Of a stretch of 64,000 bases of DNA, positions 18,471 to 26,144 are shown piece by piece; within the stretch, counting starts at the first letter, position 1, and every line of letters begins with the position of its first letter. The translations under genes were made by a program, and so were the position numbers. This stretch comes from an uncultured Ignavibacteria bacterium (GTDB taxonomy: Bacteria > Bacteroidota > Ignavibacteria > Tepidaquicellales > Tepidaquicellaceae): positions 62,001-126,000 of the forward strand of contig CALJIG010000075.1 of NCBI GenBank assembly GCA_937974175.1, given 5' to 3'. The notes beneath the pieces are model-generated. The model saw nothing but the letters and a program-made list of their open reading frames with translations. It had not been told where the DNA came from and did no database searches.

Positions 18471-19082
18471 ATGCTTTTACAAATTCATCCTGATAATCCT
18501 GACGAAAGAAAAATAAAACAAGTTGTAGAATGTTTGAAAGACGGCGGTGTGATAATTTATCCTACTGATACTGTTTACGGAATAGGCTGTGATATAAACA
18601 ATAAAAAAGCTATTGAAAGAATCTGCCGCATCAAAGGAATAAAAATAGATAAAGCAGATTTTTCATTCGTATGTTATGACTTAAGCAATCTTTCAGAATA
18701 TGTTATGCCAGTAGAAAATTCAGTATTCAGACTGCTGAAGAAAAATTTACCGGGATCGTTTACATTTATCCTTAGAGCTAATAATTTAGTGCCTAAGATT
18801 TTCCAGAGCAAGAAAAAAACTGTCGGTATAAGAGTGCCTGATAATAAAATATGCCGGACGGTAATGAAGGAATTCGGTACACCGATAATGACATCTTCCA
18901 TAACGGAAGAAAATGATTTCAAAGATTATCCGAATGATCCTGAAATAATATATGAGATGTATGAAAACTTAGTTGATATTGTTATTGACGGCGGCATGGG
19001 AGGAAAAACTCCTTCAACAATTGTTGACTGCACCGGAGATGATGTTGTAATCGTGAGAGAGGGTAAGGGAGTTCTCTCTTAA
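18471..19082 (+). CDS. YciO-type Sua5/YrdC family protein
   Basis: A 203-residue YrdC-domain protein. VIIYPTDTVYGIGCDI (about residues 27-42), ERICRIKG, GSFTFILRA, KKKTVGIRVPDN and the C-terminal DLV-IVREGKG are all present. The N-terminus IHPDNPDERKI and overall length match YciO, a paralogue of the threonylcarbamoyl-AMP synthase TsaC/Sua5 that makes the t6A37 tRNA precursor. It lacks the C-terminal Sua5 domain. No second copy of the family is in the window, so it could be either the TsaC enzyme or a YciO paralogue. A TrmO-like tRNA methylase at 23728 would act on the same nucleoside. Confidence 0.87.
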   Translation: MLLQIHPDNPDERKIKQVVECLKDGGVIIYPTDTVYGIGCDINNKKAIERICRIKGIKIDKADFSFVCYDLSNLSEYVMPVENSVFRLLKKNLPGSFTFILRANNLVPKIFQSKKKTVGIRVPDNKICRTVMKEFGTPIMTSSITEENDFKDYPNDPEIIYEMYENLVDIVIDGGMGGKTPSTIVDCTGDDVVIVREGKGVLS

Positions 19083-19105
19083 TTTATTAATTCCCCTAAT
19101 TTTAT

Positions 19106-19879
19106 ATGAAAAAATATTTAATACTTTTTGCAATATCTGCCGTGACAATTTTTTATGGATGCTCTAACCGAGCTTCATACAATATAACGCTTTCACCACA
19201 GACAAATGAAGTGAGAGGCTTGGACTCAATTCTTATCAATGCCCATATTACCAAGGATGCTTACCCGTTTATTCCGTCGAACTCATATGCGCGCAGCACA
19301 TGCGGTGAAATGTTTAAAATAACGCCTGACTATAACAGCGCAGCAGATATACAGTTTTACTTTAAGGGTAACTATGTAGATGAAAACTGCCTTGCAGATA
19401 TTACAGTGGTAATTGCAAACGATACATTAGTACAGGGACATACTAAAGTAAAAGTTTTGCCTCCCATCATAGGAGGATATGTAAACACAACTGATACTAA
19501 CAGACCGCAGGTGAAGATTACTCCGGACGTTTTCGATTTGAAAAACAAATATTTCAAGTGGCAGTATCAGGTTGACCTTGTAAGTTATTTTATAGCAAAC
19601 CATATTACAAAAATTGAAATTACTGCCCCTGCGCAGTTTACTAATCTCAGAGTGATAAATACATCATTCGGGATAAAAGTAAAAATCACAGGGGAAGAAG
19701 GCAATAAAAAATGGATTATCACCCCTGAAAATCCCGATGTAAAAAATCTTAACAAGATATTACTTGAAGCAGAAAGCAACGGTACATCAGGCGGCAGAGT
19801 GATGTTCAAAGTATTTGATAAAGACGGAAGTTCCACTGATGACTTACAGGTAACAGGACCTAATTTCGGTTCAAAATAA
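19106..19879 (+). CDS. Uncharacterised lipoprotein
   Basis: A 257-residue protein with a lipoprotein signal peptide (KKYLILFAISAVTIFYGC, Cys19 in the lipobox). The mature part is beta-rich with no motif I recognise and one Cys pair (STCGEM and ENCLAD) that may form a disulfide in the periplasm. It starts 23 bases after the yciO-like stop and is followed 33 bases later by a TPR protein, so the three may share a transcript. The function is unknown. Confidence 0.75.
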   Translation: MKKYLILFAISAVTIFYGCSNRASYNITLSPQTNEVRGLDSILINAHITKDAYPFIPSNSYARSTCGEMFKITPDYNSAADIQFYFKGNYVDENCLADITVVIANDTLVQGHTKVKVLPPIIGGYVNTTDTNRPQVKITPDVFDLKNKYFKWQYQVDLVSYFIANHITKIEITAPAQFTNLRVINTSFGIKVKITGEEGNKKWIITPENPDVKNLNKILLEAESNGTSGGRVMFKVFDKDGSSTDDLQVTGPNFGSK

Positions 19880-19912
19880 TTTTATTTAATAATTTATAAA
19901 AGAAGTTAACGA

Positions 19913-20779
19913 ATGGAAGTTACAGATTTTGATAAGCTCTGGAATTATAATAAACCTGATGAAACTGAAAAAAAATTCAGAGAAGTTCTTTCCCGCACAA
20001 AAAAAGAAGATAACGTAGATTATTATCTTCAGCTTCAAACTCAGCTTGCAAGAACACAAGGTCTTCAGATGAAATTCGAGGAAGCGCATAAAATCCTTGA
20101 TGAAGTTGAAAAAGAATTAACGCCTGAAATGATAATCCCCCGGATAAGATATAATCTTGAAAGGGGTAGAACACTGAACTCTTCCGGGGAAAAAGATAAA
20201 TCCATTCATTATTTTCTTGATGCATATCATCTTGGAATGGAGAACGAGCTGGATTTTTATACAATTGATGCAGCGCATATGCTCGGCATTGCTGAAGCTC
20301 CTGATGAAGCTCTGAACTGGAATGAAATAGCAATAGAGCTTATAGAAAAAAGTACCAATGAAAGAGCTAAAGGGTGGCTGGGCTCACTACTGAACAACAC
20401 AGGCTGGACATATTTTGATAAAGGTGACTACGTTACTGCGATGGAATACTTTAGAAAAAATGTCTTGTATCACACTGAAAGAAATAATAAGCCACAGTTG
20501 AGAATTGCAAAGTGGTGCGTTGCAAGAACGCTAAGAGCTAAGAATAAGATTGATGAAGCTTTGCAAATGCAGAATGAACTTCGTGAAGAAATGGAAGCAG
20601 CCGGTGAAGCAGGAGACGGATATGTATATGAGGAGCTTGGTGAATTGAACCTTTTGAAAAATGATACAGAAAATTCAAAACAGAATTTCAAAGAAGCTTA
20701 TAAGCTGCTCTCACAGGATAACTGGCTTGTCGAAAACGAAAAGGAAAGAATGGCTAGAATAAAAAAACTAAGTGAGTAA
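19913..20779 (+). CDS. Tetratricopeptide-repeat protein
   Basis: A 288-residue soluble, strongly helical protein with degenerate TPR units, for example NNTGWTYFDKGDYVTAMEYF near residues 161-180 and EELGELNLLKNDTENSKQNF near 242-261. There is no signal peptide or catalytic domain. It probably acts as a cytoplasmic protein-binding scaffold. It resembles the TPR proteins annotated with a helix-rich C-terminus in Bacteroidota. It ends 2 bases from the convergent zeta-like toxin gene. Confidence 0.75.
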   Translation: MEVTDFDKLWNYNKPDETEKKFREVLSRTKKEDNVDYYLQLQTQLARTQGLQMKFEEAHKILDEVEKELTPEMIIPRIRYNLERGRTLNSSGEKDKSIHYFLDAYHLGMENELDFYTIDAAHMLGIAEAPDEALNWNEIAIELIEKSTNERAKGWLGSLLNNTGWTYFDKGDYVTAMEYFRKNVLYHTERNNKPQLRIAKWCVARTLRAKNKIDEALQMQNELREEMEAAGEAGDGYVYEELGELNLLKNDTENSKQNFKEAYKLLSQDNWLVENEKERMARIKKLSE

Positions 20780-20781
20780 AA

Positions 20782-21513
20782 CTACTTGAAGTACTTTAAA
20801 ACATATTGTGTAAACCATACAGGTGGTATATCCACCTTTAATACTAACTCCGTCCCATTGGTAACCTCTGCAATTTGAATGTTTTCTTTTGAGTTATCAA
20901 ATATAAATGCTCTGTCTGAGTTTTGAATTGCATTGTGCAAATATTCAAGGGACCTGAAATATCTTTCACGTGTTTTATTTTCATCAACATTATGTCCGCC
21001 TTTTTCCACTCTGTTATTTATTCTGTTTAAATTAATGGAGTAGTCATCCGTACAAATATAATACAAATAACACCGGTAATTTTTATCTTTTGCTTTCTTC
21101 AGAAAATTCACTTTTGAAATATGAGACATTACGGTTTCAAATGTAAAAGAATTTTTTTTCTGAATCATTTTTTCTCTAATGAAATCTGCAATGAAAGCAG
21201 ATAAATACGAATCCACATTTTTCGTCACAAGAAGATTATTTTCGACTCTTATTGTCTTTCGAATTTTCGTAGAGCTTTTTTCAATCAACTCTGAGTTTTT
21301 ACTTAGCGAATCAGTAAAGTTTTTTGAAGAAATGTTGAGTCCGTAATTATTGAAATCGATAAATTTATGTTTAAGGAGTGATGATTCAATTTCATCAGCA
21401 TTAATATAGTAACCGAGTTTCACTTCATTTTTTAAATCATTAATGAACGAAGATTTACCCGAACCGTTAGGACCGGCTACCATCCTTAATCTTAAAATCT
21501 TATTTTCCGGCAA
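20782..21513 (-). CDS. Zeta-toxin-like P-loop kinase
   Basis: A 243-residue P-loop protein. The Walker A motif is GPNGSGKSS (residues 14-22) in MVAGPNGSGKS, followed by GYYINADEIE, the nucleotide and substrate segment typical of zeta toxin and related kinases, and FTFETVMSHISKVNFL around residues 123-138. Zeta toxins phosphorylate UDP-N-acetylglucosamine precursors and block wall synthesis; chromosomal homologues vary in substrate. The start is TTG within the preceding small gene (14-base overlap), an arrangement typical of a toxin with its antitoxin. An internal ATG at residue 11 is possible. Confidence 0.75.
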   Translation of the reverse strand: MPENKILRLRMVAGPNGSGKSSFINDLKNEVKLGYYINADEIESSLLKHKFIDFNNYGLNISSKNFTDSLSKNSELIEKSSTKIRKTIRVENNLLVTKNVDSYLSAFIADFIREKMIQKKNSFTFETVMSHISKVNFLKKAKDKNYRCYLYYICTDDYSINLNRINNRVEKGGHNVDENKTRERYFRSLEYLHNAIQNSDRAFIFDNSKENIQIAEVTNGTELVLKVDIPPVWFTQYVLKYFK

Positions 21514-21730
21514 GAGTATATTTTTTTTTAGTAACTTTAACAGTTTTCAGATCTAATTTTTTGATTATTTTTTCTTTTCCATCCGGATAAATATTTACAA
21601 CGTTACCATTTTTCAAAACTGTTATAGGCAAACCTAATGCGAAATTTTCGCGTTTAGCTCGTAAAGATGAGTTTTTTGCAGCTTTCTGTATTAATTTGTT
21701 GGGTATATCTTGTGGAGTACGTTTTTTCAT
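21500..21730 (-). CDS. Small basic protein, likely antitoxin partner of the zeta-like kinase
   Basis: A 76-residue, Lys/Arg-rich protein (MKKRTPQDIPNKLIQKAAK start; LPITVLKNGNVVNIYPDG in the middle) that overlaps the start of the zeta-like kinase gene by 14 bases. The first half is helical and the second half beta-like. It does not resemble the classical epsilon antitoxin, but unrelated small upstream partners accompany many chromosomal zeta-like kinases. The antitoxin role is inferred from size, order and overlap only. Confidence 0.65.
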   Translation of the reverse strand: MKKRTPQDIPNKLIQKAAKNSSLRAKRENFALGLPITVLKNGNVVNIYPDGKEKIIKKLDLKTVKVTKKKYTLAGK

Positions 21731-21789
21731 ATAAATAATGTATGAATAAACTTCTTATCAATAAAGATAATTTTTTTTATAAATTTTAG

Positions 21790-22437
21790 CTATTTTATAT
21801 CTTTAAAATCCACATCCATCACTTCATAATTTTCCCATCCACGGTAATCAAAATGCCACCATTCAGTCGGTAAGCCGATAAAGCCGTATTTAGTCATCAC
21901 ATCTTCCAGAATTTTTCTGTTTTTTATTTGTTCCTCTGTAATATTCATATAATCTCTGTGAGCTTTTTCAGTAAAGTCATCGTATTCAGTGGGCATTGAA
22001 AGCTCTTTACCTTCTTTGTCAACGAGTGTTAAATCAACAGCCATACCTCTGTTATGTCTCGAACCTTTTTTAGGGTCAGCAACGTAACGTTCATCGGGCA
22101 TTATCTCCCAGAATATTTTTTGCACGGAGAGCGGTCTGTAGGCATCGTAAATTTTTAATCTAAGCCCCATAGTCTCCAGCTCTCTCTGAACAGAGTCCAG
22201 GCTGTATGCAGCATCGCTAACAAGAAATGCCCTTGCCTCGGGATAAACAACTTTACCTGTAAAATTATTTGTTGTTGAATAACGGATATCTAACAGAATA
22301 TTCGGATTTATTTTGTTAAGCTCAACAAAAAAAATACGGTTCTTTACGGACGCTTCCTCTTTGCTTATATCCTGGCAATAAGAAGAAACAGTCAGAAGTA
22401 AAGCTGCAATAACTAATAAATTTTTAAATCTGTTCAT
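21790..22437 (-). CDS. D-Ala-D-Ala dipeptidase, VanX/DdpX family (M15D)
   Basis: A 215-residue exported metallopeptidase. Residues 1-21 are a signal peptide. The zinc site is complete: H128 and D135 in SRHNRGMAVDLTL, and E192 and H195 in TEWWHFDY. R101 in YDAYRPLSVQ is the conserved substrate-positioning Arg. VanX-type enzymes hydrolyse D-Ala-D-Ala. With a signal peptide and no vanA/H or regulator nearby, this is better seen as a periplasmic wall-recycling enzyme than a vancomycin resistance gene. It is 11 bases downstream of the DUF3667 gene. Confidence 0.9.
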   Translation of the reverse strand: MNRFKNLLVIAALLLTVSSYCQDISKEEASVKNRIFFVELNKINPNILLDIRYSTTNNFTGKVVYPEARAFLVSDAAYSLDSVQRELETMGLRLKIYDAYRPLSVQKIFWEIMPDERYVADPKKGSRHNRGMAVDLTLVDKEGKELSMPTEYDDFTEKAHRDYMNITEEQIKNRKILEDVMTKYGFIGLPTEWWHFDYRGWENYEVMDVDFKDIK

Positions 22438-22448
22438 ATAATTTGTTG

Positions 22449-23219
22449 TTATAGAAACGAAACAGTTAGGTTTGCGGTCAGGATTATCCAGTAATACTGA
22501 ATCAAAAAGTAAAACACATACATTAACAGCGACGAAAAAATCAAAAAAAATATATTTTTAGTATAATAATTTCTGATAGCTATTATCAAATAAAAAAACG
22601 GGACAATAAAGAAAAATATATAATATGCTGCTCCAAAAAAGCTATCTAACAGACTATCCATCAATGAAAAAACCAGACAGGCAGTATAAAAATGCAGCGA
22701 AAATACGAGATGCTCAGCAACAACTCTTTTTTGTTTAATGAATAAAAGACTGAGAAGAAGAGTAAAGACTATAATTGCAATAAGATAAAAAAATGGAAGT
22801 TTACTAAAATAATTCGAGTTAAATTTTTCTATGAATATATCTTTTGAAATTCCGTTTTTGGTTGTAACCAGCTCAATTTTACTTTTCATAAAATCAAGAT
22901 CTTCTAAAGCAAATGAATAATCATTCTGTGAAACCAACTTGCCTATGAAAAAAACAACTATGCAGATAAAAATAAAAAATTTCAGCGGTTTTACGTGACT
23001 CGCAATTCTTCCCTTTATATATTCAAGCGATAGATAACCGGGTTTCAGTAATAACTCTTGCAGGCTTCTGAATACATTAGAATCGAACTTAAAAAAATCC
23101 TCAAAAAAATTAAGAATGAATTTGCTGATGGTTAAATCATGGGGAGAGAATTTTTTTTGACCGCAGTTTGAACAGAATTTTCCGATAAGCGCTGCCCCGC
23201 AGTTAGTACAGTTTGTCAA
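22449..23219 (-). CDS. DUF3667 family membrane protein with zinc ribbon
   Basis: A 256-residue protein with an N-terminal zinc ribbon, C4-x2-C7 and C16-x2-C19 (CTNCGAALIGKFCSNCGQKK), and about five hydrophobic helices from residue 90 on. The segment TISKFILNFFEDFFKFDSN, with RSLQELLLKPGYL after it, is the DUF3667 signature. The role is unknown. The start is TTG, five residues from the first Cys. It is 5 bases downstream of the DinB gene, part of a closely packed minus-strand run from about 27.9 to 21.8 kb. Confidence 0.82.
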   Translation of the reverse strand: MTNCTNCGAALIGKFCSNCGQKKFSPHDLTISKFILNFFEDFFKFDSNVFRSLQELLLKPGYLSLEYIKGRIASHVKPLKFFIFICIVVFFIGKLVSQNDYSFALEDLDFMKSKIELVTTKNGISKDIFIEKFNSNYFSKLPFFYLIAIIVFTLLLSLLFIKQKRVVAEHLVFSLHFYTACLVFSLMDSLLDSFFGAAYYIFFFIVPFFYLIIAIRNYYTKNIFFLIFSSLLMYVFYFLIQYYWIILTANLTVSFL

Positions 23220-23224
23220 TTTTC

Positions 23225-23716
23225 TTAACGTTCTCTGTAATAAGTTATTAAATCGGTTGAAAAAAGATTTGTAACACCGGCAGTGCGCAGCATTGTGACT
23301 ATCTGACCTCTGTGAAAAGTTGAATGATTCATGCAGTGCATTATTATTTCATAGAGTTTGTTTTGGAATTCTTTGCCTGCTTGATTTTTGTATGCAATAA
23401 CTTTTATAAGTCCAGTATCTGAATTATTTTCAACTAAATCGATTAGCTGCTTCGACTGGCTATTGAATAATTTTACTGCTTCTTTAAAATTCCCGGTAAA
23501 TTCTGTACTGGGCCAAATAAGAAGTGATTCACCATTAATTCTATTTTGCCAAATATTTTCAGCATCCCAGATATGGTAAACAGTTTCTTTAATCGTTCTG
23601 AAGCTTGAGTACATTTCCTTCTCAAGAACTGAATCATCCAAGGTCAATAATAAATCACAGATTTTTTTATTTGCCCAGTAATTATAATTTGTATAGTCTG
23701 TTAAAATTGTTTTCAT
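23225..23716 (-). CDS. DinB-family protein
   Basis: A 163-residue four-helix-bundle protein. The DinB/DUF664 signature is visible: YNYWANKKICDLL at residues 14-26, a metal-binding His in VYHIWDAENIWQNRI near residue 48, and HSTFHRGQIVTMLR near residues 131-144, giving the three-His site. Members include metal-dependent thiol transferases and damage-inducible proteins; the substrate cannot be told. It lies 11 bases downstream of the TrmO-like gene. Confidence 0.85.
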   Translation of the reverse strand: MKTILTDYTNYNYWANKKICDLLLTLDDSVLEKEMYSSFRTIKETVYHIWDAENIWQNRINGESLLIWPSTEFTGNFKEAVKLFNSQSKQLIDLVENNSDTGLIKVIAYKNQAGKEFQNKLYEIIMHCMNHSTFHRGQIVTMLRTAGVTNLFSTDLITYYRER

Positions 23717-23727
23717 GGCTGAATAGA

Positions 23728-24198
23728 TTATTTCCAGTAATTTTTCATTATTTCATTTACCCAGTCAGGCTGTTTTATTTCATCTTGATACGATACCTGC
23801 GGTAAAAACTGTTTGAAGACCGGCTTTATATCAAGCACAGGTGTTCCGTTGATTGCATCAAGTCCTTTTACGTGCAGTGTTTTATTTTCCGCTCTTAACA
23901 ATTTTACCGTTGTAAGTCCCAGCTTATTTGGTCTGTTCTTGACTCTCTGCGCAAAAACACCGACTTCCGGCAAGTGTTCCAAATTTCTCGGATGCCTTGC
24001 TCCGGTTATTATTTTTGTATCATCAACTTTATCAAAGTAATATATAATTTCAAGATGGGAAAATTCTTCAATGCCTTTTAGTGCGCTTTCATCGAAAGAA
24101 TCATTCAGCTCGATAATACTTATAATCTCGCCCCAGTTATCGTCTTCAACAATTTTTCTCTCGTTTACAATTTCCCCTATGGGATATAGTGATATCAA
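23728..24198 (-). CDS. TrmO-like tRNA t6A37 N6-methyltransferase
   Basis: A 156-residue TsaA/TrmO-family beta-barrel protein: YPIGEI at the start, GIEEFSHLEIIYYF in the middle and VGVFAQRVKNRPNKLGLTTV as the SAM and substrate signature (normally FATRSPxRPNPIGLS). TrmO methylates N6 of t6A37 in tRNA-Thr using SAM. The consensus S-P is V-K here and P-I is K-L, so the family call is firm but the activity is inferred. The start is TTG, overlapping the stop of the upstream kinase gene as TTGA. Confidence 0.8.
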   Translation of the reverse strand: MISLYPIGEIVNERKIVEDDNWGEIISIIELNDSFDESALKGIEEFSHLEIIYYFDKVDDTKIITGARHPRNLEHLPEVGVFAQRVKNRPNKLGLTTVKLLRAENKTLHVKGLDAINGTPVLDIKPVFKQFLPQVSYQDEIKQPDWVNEIMKNYWK

Positions 24199-26126
24199 TT
24201 GTTTTCTTTACCGGGAAGTTTTACAAAAAAAGATGAACCATGTCCATGTTCGCTTTCAACCCAAACGTTTCCGTTGTTTATAGTGACCAGCTTTTTTACA
24301 AGTGATAATCCTAAGCCGATACTGTCTTCGCCGCCTGTCGGTCTTGCGCTGAGCTTGGCAAACTTTTGAAATATTTTTTCTTTATCCTTCATCGTTAATC
24401 CCGGACCTTCATCTTTTATCTGAGTCAGAACATAGCCGTCCCTGAATGAAGTTTTAATAAAAATATTTTTATCTTTGGGTGAATATTTAACGGCATTAGA
24501 AATGAGATTAGCGAAAACAGAATTAAGTGAATTTCTATCACCGAATATAGTATAATCTTTTTCAGTATTAAAATTAATATTGATGTTTTTAGCATCTGCC
24601 CTTTGCTTGTAATCACTAATAATTGAATCTAAGGTGGAAACAAAGTTGATATTTTCCGGATGCACTTCAAGCTTACCGGATTCTATCTCGTTTATCCTCA
24701 AAAGGTGTTTAAGTATCTTTAGTACCTTAGTTGAAGATTGATTTATGGAAGTAATATATTCAAGCAGTTCTTCTTTTGAGGTTGTATCCTTTTCTGAAAG
24801 AATTAAATCCGTAATTCCATAGATGGCAGAAAGCGGGTCACGTAAATCGTGAGAGATAATGCTAATGTAATGGTCCTTCTCCTCGTTCAGAGTATCCAGC
24901 TTTTGGATCATCTGCTCAAGCTCTATATTTTTCTCCCTTGCAGCTTCGTATTCCTTTCTGTTTTTTTCTGATTCGTACTGCGCTATTAGTCCTTTGCTTT
25001 TTAGATGCGAGTCTGTATTGAAAAGCTCTCTTTCGATATCATGATATCTTTTATAACAAACAAGAGCTTCTTCAAAATTAGATATAGCTTCAAAAAGTTC
25101 CGCCTGATGAAAAATGGCTGACATCTTAATATCTTTAGCTTTTATTTCACCTGAAAGTTCAGTTGCATCGTTTAAATAGTTTTTGGCAACGGAATAGTTT
25201 TTCAGATTGAGATGCGAGATACCCAGATTAAGATAAGCACTTGCTTGACCTTTTCTATCGCCGATATTTTTAGCTATATCGAGACACTCAAGAAATTTTT
25301 CTATCGCCTTATCTTCTTTATTTAGCAAAGAAAAAATAGTCCCGATGTTATTTAATACATTGGATTCATCTCCTTTGTTTTGAGTCACTTGAATCAGGTT
25401 CATTGATTCGTTGAAATAGTCAAGCGCTTTACCATAGTTACCCAGTGCTTTATAATTTATTCCGATATTATTTAATACGTTTGCTTCATCGGTGATGGAA
25501 TTATTCCTATCTATAAACTTAAGGCTCTTAAAAAGATATTCATTGGATTTTTTGTTTTCCCCCAGTGTGCTGTACATCAGTCCGATATTGTTTAAAGTAT
25601 TCGCAACCGTCTTCCTGTCTCCAAACTCTTCTTTGAAACTAAGGCTTCTTAAATAATATTCGAGAGCTTTGGGGTAATTGTTTATCAGTTTGTATACAAT
25701 TCCTATATTATTCAGAGTAAGAGATTCTGAAAGTTTATCGGGCAGGTCTTTCTTTATATTTAAGGATTTGAAATAAAATTCAAGAGAGGTCTGATAGCTG
25801 CTCAGGCTTTGATTTATGTTCCCAACCCAGTGATAGATATCAGCTTCGAATTTTTTATTCTGAATTTCAAGGGCGGGGCTTAATGCTTCGTAAAATTTTT
25901 GTTTGGCTAAATCAAACTCTGCAAGGGCGTAAAGACTTTCCCCCATTAAAATAAGAGCTTTAATTTTTCCTTCTTCAAAGTCCAGATTTGTGCATAGGGT
26001 ATAAGCATCCTGCGCCGAGACCAAAGCCTTTCTCGGATTGGATTTTGGTAAATCTTTATAGGAATCTATAAGATTTGAAACTTCGTTCTTATCCATGTAT
26101 GAAATGTTTCCCGCTAAAACTTCCAT
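24195..26126 (-). CDS. Soluble TPR histidine kinase
   Basis: A 643-residue sensor kinase. Residues about 20-375 are TPR units, many with the NNIGxxYxxLGNYxKALEYY pattern. A coiled coil (residues about 375-415) leads to the dimerisation domain with the phospho-acceptor His in SIISHDLRDPL (about 423). The ATPase domain follows: N box NLISNAVKYS, G1 KDEGPGL, G2 SIGLGLSLVKKL. There is no transmembrane helix or signal peptide, so it must sense a cytoplasmic input through the TPRs. No response regulator is adjacent, so it is an orphan kinase. Its stop overlaps the trmO-like start. Confidence 0.88.
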   Translation of the reverse strand: MEVLAGNISYMDKNEVSNLIDSYKDLPKSNPRKALVSAQDAYTLCTNLDFEEGKIKALILMGESLYALAEFDLAKQKFYEALSPALEIQNKKFEADIYHWVGNINQSLSSYQTSLEFYFKSLNIKKDLPDKLSESLTLNNIGIVYKLINNYPKALEYYLRSLSFKEEFGDRKTVANTLNNIGLMYSTLGENKKSNEYLFKSLKFIDRNNSITDEANVLNNIGINYKALGNYGKALDYFNESMNLIQVTQNKGDESNVLNNIGTIFSLLNKEDKAIEKFLECLDIAKNIGDRKGQASAYLNLGISHLNLKNYSVAKNYLNDATELSGEIKAKDIKMSAIFHQAELFEAISNFEEALVCYKRYHDIERELFNTDSHLKSKGLIAQYESEKNRKEYEAAREKNIELEQMIQKLDTLNEEKDHYISIISHDLRDPLSAIYGITDLILSEKDTTSKEELLEYITSINQSSTKVLKILKHLLRINEIESGKLEVHPENINFVSTLDSIISDYKQRADAKNININFNTEKDYTIFGDRNSLNSVFANLISNAVKYSPKDKNIFIKTSFRDGYVLTQIKDEGPGLTMKDKEKIFQKFAKLSARPTGGEDSIGLGLSLVKKLVTINNGNVWVESEHGHGSSFFVKLPGKENN

Positions 26127-26144
26127 CTCCTTAAAATACTAATT

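Noticed and set aside
21790..22437. Vancomycin resistance gene (vanX)
   Set aside because: The product has a signal peptide and there is no vanH, vanA-type ligase or vanRS nearby, so a wall-recycling dipeptidase is the better call.
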